A DNA stretch of 50,410 nucleotides from JBJXFE01 sp046153875 (GTDB taxonomy: Bacteria > Planctomycetota > Phycisphaerae > Phycisphaerales > UBA1924): assembly GCA_046153875.1 (NCBI GenBank), contig JBJXFE010000051.1, forward strand, positions 1 to 50,410, written 5' to 3'. Below the pieces are notes generated by a model. It had not been told where the DNA came from, did not search any database, and worked only from the letters and a program-made list of their open reading frames with translations. Below are positions 47,595-50,410 of the stretch, in pieces. The position numbers and the translations under genes are program-made. Position 1 is the stretch's first letter. Each line of letters starts with the position of its first letter.

Positions 47595-49037
47595 ATGCCC
47601 GGTTCAACCCCCCCGATCGACTTCCTCGCCGAGATCAAGTGGCGCGGGCTCCTCCACCAGTGCACCGATGAGCCGGGCCTTCGCGCGCACCTGGCCAACC
47701 CCGCCGCGGAGCCACGGCACGCCTACGCGGGCTTCGATCCGACCGCCGACTCGCTCACGATCGGCAACCTCGTGCCGATCATGCTGCTCGTCCATTTCCA
47801 GCGGGCCGGGCACGTGCCCGTGGTGGTGATGGGGGGGGGGACGGGGCTCATCGGCGACCCCAGCGGGAAATCCGCCGAGCGCCAACTCTTCTCTGAACAG
47901 CAGGTCCGTGACCACGTCGAGGCGCAGCGCCCGATCTTCGAGCGCATCTTCACGAACGCCGCCGCGGCTTCCGCTTCTTCTACTCCTGCTCGTGGCACAG
48001 GCGTCCCGCCTGTGCCTATCAAGCCTCCGACCCCCGTGATCCTGAACAACCTCGACTGGCTCGGCAAGCTCGGCTACCTCGAAGTCCTCCGCGACGTCGG
48101 CAAGCACTTCTCGGTGAACATGATGATCCAGAAGGACTCGGTCCGCGAGCGGCTCCACGCCCGCGACCAGGGGATCAGCTACACCGAGTTCAGCTACATG
48201 GTCCTGCAGGGATACGACTTCATGCAGCTCCGCCGCTCAAGTCGGGTCACATTGCAGGTCGGTGGCAGTGACCAATGGGGCAACATTGTCGAAGGCATCC
48301 GCCTTATCCGCAGCAGATTGAGTCATGGCATGGTTCCCCCGGGTCGTTCCCTTGATGAGCATTTGCGGCTCATCAACGAAGAGGCAACGGCCTTCGGCCT
48401 CACCGCCCCCCTCGTCACCAAGTCCGACGGCGGCAAGTTCGGCAAGTCCGAGTCGGGCGCCGTCTGGCTCACGCCCGAGCGCACCTCGCCCTACGCCTTC
48501 TATCAGTTCTGGCTCAACGCCGCGGACGCGGACGCAGGCCGGTTCCTGCGAATGTTCACGCTGCTGGACCGTCCAACGATCGAAGCGTTGGAGGCGCGGC
48601 ACGCGCAGAATCCGGCCGCACGCGAGGCGCAGCGCGTTCTTGCGCGCGAAGCGACCACGCTGGTACACGGCAAAACCGAGACCGAGAAGGCCGAAGCGGC
48701 AGCGAAGGCGCTGTTCGGTGGTGGAACGAGTGGCGGCGGTAGCGGTGGAGGCGCCGCGTTTGAGGCGCTGATCGAAGCGATGGCGGACGTGCCGAGCCGC
48801 GCCATTGAGCGAAGCTCGCTCGACGCCGAGGGCACGCCGATCCTCGACGCGATCGCATTCGCTCCGATCGCTGCCTCCAAGCGTGAAGCCCGCGAGCACC
48901 TCCAGACCGGCGCGATCAGCGTCAACGGCGAGCGGGTCGGCAGCGACTACCGCCTCACCACCAAAGACCTGCTCAAGGGCGGGGTCATCGCGATCCGCCG
49001 CGGCAAGAAAACCTGGCTGCTCCTGCGGGCGGGCTAA
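47595..49037 (+). CDS. tyrS: Tyrosyl-tRNA synthetase with an inserted repeat-derived peptide
   Basis: Class I synthetase charging tRNA-Tyr. 480 residues, about 50 more than bacterial TyrRS. Seen: YAGFDPTADSLTIGNLVP, where the HIGH-like motif reads T55-I-G-N58; MGGGTGLIGDPSGKSAERQL; GYLEVLRDVGKHFSVNMMIQKDSV; GISYTEFSYMVLQGYDF; VGGSDQWGNI; KFGKSESGAVWL as KMSKS-like loop; and a C-terminal S4-like RNA-binding domain (LQTGAISVNGERV). Extra: residues about 125-148 (ASASSTPARGTGVPPVPIKP), encoded partly by a dispersed palindromic repeat; and a Gly/Ser-rich linker (GGGTSGGGSGGGA). A 10-G run codes for the MGGG. Stop overlaps the convergent gene. Confidence 0.94.
   Translation: MPGSTPPIDFLAEIKWRGLLHQCTDEPGLRAHLANPAAEPRHAYAGFDPTADSLTIGNLVPIMLLVHFQRAGHVPVVVMGGGTGLIGDPSGKSAERQLFSEQQVRDHVEAQRPIFERIFTNAAAASASSTPARGTGVPPVPIKPPTPVILNNLDWLGKLGYLEVLRDVGKHFSVNMMIQKDSVRERLHARDQGISYTEFSYMVLQGYDFMQLRRSSRVTLQVGGSDQWGNIVEGIRLIRSRLSHGMVPPGRSLDEHLRLINEEATAFGLTAPLVTKSDGGKFGKSESGAVWLTPERTSPYAFYQFWLNAADADAGRFLRMFTLLDRPTIEALEARHAQNPAAREAQRVLAREATTLVHGKTETEKAEAAAKALFGGGTSGGGSGGGAAFEALIEAMADVPSRAIERSSLDAEGTPILDAIAFAPIAASKREAREHLQTGAISVNGERVGSDYRLTTKDLLKGGVIAIRRGKKTWLLLRAG
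47992..48016 (+). repeat. Dispersed palindromic repeat, short form, inside tyrS
   Basis: GTGGCACAGGCG, TCC, CGCCTGTGCC: palindromic arms around three bases, in frame within tyrS coding for RGTGVPPVP (residues 133-141). Near-identical to spacer copies at 26461-26483 and related to 24946-24970. Confidence 0.8.
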
Positions 49038-50080
49038 TCCGCGCCCGCGATCCGCCGGATCGTCGCCGGAGACTCCGGCTGCCCGGTGCGGCAACTCAGC
49101 AGCGCCGCGTGGCACATCGCCAGGATCGAGATCGTGTCGGTCGGCGGCTCGTCGCTCCGCGGCGTCAGCACCGCGGTCAACGCGGCGGCCACGGCGGCCG
49201 CGGCGGGCGAAGGCCGCGGCGCGTCGTCGCCCGCCTTCTTACGCCGGGTCCGCGTCGCGGATTCGTCGAGCGTCGCGCCGTCCGGCCCGATCCACTCGAA
49301 CGCATCGTCATGCACGCGGACTCGACCCCCCGGGCCCAGCAGAGCCAGCGAGCGCTCCCACCGCCCCGCGCGATCGCTCACCGCGATCGTGGCCGCCCGC
49401 CCGTCGGAGAACCGAAGGTTCGCCGTCATGTCGCCGTGCAGGTCGCGGAGCGTCTCGCCCGGCAGCGCGTGGACGCCGCGCCCGTGGTCCGGGCCGACGC
49501 ACGCCGCGTCGACGGACTCGGGCTCACCGATGATGCGGCGCACGGCCTCCATCGCGCCGTACACGCGGGCGGTGAGCGACCCGTCGCCCGGGCCGCCCCA
49601 CCATTCCAGGGCCAGCGCCCGGACCGCGCCGAGCGCCGCGATCGTTTCCGGCGGCGGGAGCGCGGCGGGCCAGCCCGGGATGACGCGCGGGATGTTCATC
49701 GCGCACGGCGTGCCGTCCGTCCACGCACCGGGCGCAAGGTCCGACGCCGATGCGGGGATCGGCTCGAACGCGGCGATGCGCATCCCCCGCCCGTGGGCGG
49801 CCAGGATCGCCGCGGCGTCATCCGATCCGCCTGTGCCGAACGCGCCCGGGGCCGCGATCCACGCGAGATCAGCGTCGCTCGAGGCAAGGGTGGCCCGCAG
49901 GTCGTCGCGCGGCTCGGGCGTTGATGACCCCGACGCGAGCTCCGTCGCCAGCCGCCCGGCCTGACCGCGCTCGGGTGTGCCGACCGCGACGATCGTGAGT
50001 TCGGCGGCGCGTGCCGCGTCGCGGACCAGAGGCAGATGCCCCGGCGCGAGCCACACGATCGCGCGACGCTCAGCGGACAT
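49034..50080 (-). CDS. Gfo/Idh/MocA-like oxidoreductase homologue
   Basis: 348 residues, cytoplasmic. The N-terminal half (RAIVWLAPGHLPLVRDAARAAELTIVAVGTPERGQAGRLATEL, DDLRATLASSDADLAWIAAP) has Rossmann-like alternation, but the GxGxxG NAD motif is not recognisable. The C-terminal half (DLHGDMTANLRFSDGRAATIAVSDRAGRWERSLALLGPGGRVRVHDDAFEWIGPDG) matches the Gfo/Idh/MocA C-terminal sheet. The usual EKP motif reads AAFEPIPAS. So it may not bind NAD(P). Start: ATG at 50080, with TACGAT six bases upstream; the open frame upstream of it overlaps rnpB. Stop overlaps the tyrS stop (CTAA). Confidence 0.65.
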   Translation of the reverse strand: MSAERRAIVWLAPGHLPLVRDAARAAELTIVAVGTPERGQAGRLATELASGSSTPEPRDDLRATLASSDADLAWIAAPGAFGTGGSDDAAAILAAHGRGMRIAAFEPIPASASDLAPGAWTDGTPCAMNIPRVIPGWPAALPPPETIAALGAVRALALEWWGGPGDGSLTARVYGAMEAVRRIIGEPESVDAACVGPDHGRGVHALPGETLRDLHGDMTANLRFSDGRAATIAVSDRAGRWERSLALLGPGGRVRVHDDAFEWIGPDGATLDESATRTRRKKAGDDAPRPSPAAAAVAAALTAVLTPRSDEPPTDTISILAMCHAALLSCRTGQPESPATIRRIAGAD

Positions 50081-50086
50081 GCGGGC

Positions 50087-50092
50087 ATCGTA
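50087..50092 (-). promoter_or_regulatory. -10 box for a leaderless Gfo/Idh-like transcript
   Basis: TACGAT on the minus strand followed by six bases and ATG. Confidence 0.5.
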
Positions 50093-50111
50093 CCGGGCGG
50101 GCGGCTCGGCG

Positions 50112-50117
50112 TACCAT
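50112..50117 (+). promoter_or_regulatory. -10 box of rnpB
   Basis: TACCAT, about seven bases before the inferred 5' end of the RNase P RNA; divergent from and 20 bases away from the preceding minus-strand box. Confidence 0.45.
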
Positions 50118-50123
50118 TGCCCA

Positions 50124-50410
50124 AGGTGCGGCCAGGCGGCCGCGGGGCGGGATGGTCCCGCTCCGAGGAAAGTCCGAGCACGGCAGGACACGGCGGTGGG
50201 TAACGCCCACCCGGTCGCCGCGGCGACCGCGGGACAGTGCCACAGAGAACAGACCGCCGATGGCCCGCCGCAAGGCGGGATCAGGCAAGGGTGAAATGGT
50301 GCGGTAAGCGCGCACCGGCGTCGTGGCGACACGGCGGCCTGGCAAACCCCATCCGGTGCAAGGCCAAATAGGGAGGAAGTGGCGGCCCGCCGCGTTAAAC
50401 CTCCGGGTAG
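50124..50410 (+). ncRNA. rnpB: RNase P RNA, bacterial type A (3' end outside window)
   Basis: Catalytic RNA of RNase P, which matures tRNA 5' ends. Conserved blocks are in order: GAGGAAAGTCCGAGC (50165-50179), ACAGAGAACAGACCGCC (about 50242-50258), AGGGTGAAATGGTGCGGTAAG (about 50288-50308), GGCAAACCCC (about 50341-50350, tRNA-CCA-binding L15) and GGTGCAAGGCCAAATAGGG (about 50356-50374). The exact 5' end is inferred from the TACCAT box. The final P1/P4 strand (ACAGAA-type block) lies beyond the window. Confidence 0.93.

Overview
The window is high-GC DNA from a planctomycete, most probably a member of the Phycisphaerales. Several traits point there together: short two-module Cys-rich C-termini of the 'GC-type dockerin' kind on six secreted proteins, single-gene type II pseudopilins with a GFTLIELLVV start, a small membrane protein ending in a CxxCGYDL...CPxCG zinc ribbon, HAF repeats, a PEP-CTERM-like tail, and ECF sigma factors coupled to membrane Ser/Thr kinases. 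No transposase, integrase, phage gene, CRISPR array or tRNA was seen. Both window ends cut a gene: scpA on the left and the RNase P RNA on the right.

Left third (1-21000), mostly housekeeping: 3' part of scpA, a pseudopilin, a class I aminotransferase, rpsO-pnp, a cold-shock protein, a sensor histidine kinase preceded by a possible 20-codon leader ORF, citrate synthase, a rhomboid protease with a C-terminal repeat region, trpF, efp-aroK, an exported metallo-beta-lactamase-fold protein with an Acg-like nitroreductase, a DUF3052 protein, corA, a beta-CASP nuclease, argH, a membrane-anchored tyrosine phosphatase and an isoprenylcysteine-methyltransferase-like membrane protein.

Middle (21000-31000), more lineage-specific: a translationally coupled pair (Cys-less SUMF1-fold protein plus an exported repeat protein), a 41-residue candidate small protein, a fibronectin-III-like protein, the zinc-ribbon membrane protein, fumarase C and a transglutaminase-fold protein whose catalytic Cys and His appear replaced. 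Spacers here carry dispersed palindromic repeats.

Right third (31000-47400): two ECF sigma/Ser-Thr kinase operons, each divergent from a gene for a large exported protein (HAF-dockerin; collagen-like), then a pseudopilin, adenylate kinase and a minus-strand run of four dockerin-tailed exported proteins, two of them a recent tandem duplication. The sigma/kinase pairs plausibly sense envelope conditions and may control the neighbouring surface-protein genes; that link is inferred from layout only. The window ends with tyrS, a Gfo/Idh/MocA-like protein and rnpB.

Two cross-cutting observations stand out. First, at least nine genes have TANNNT exactly six bases before the start codon and no Shine-Dalgarno, suggesting widespread leaderless transcription; this resolves several start codons. 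Second, a dispersed palindromic repeat family found in spacers also sits in frame inside tyrS, adding a peptide to tyrosyl-tRNA synthetase.
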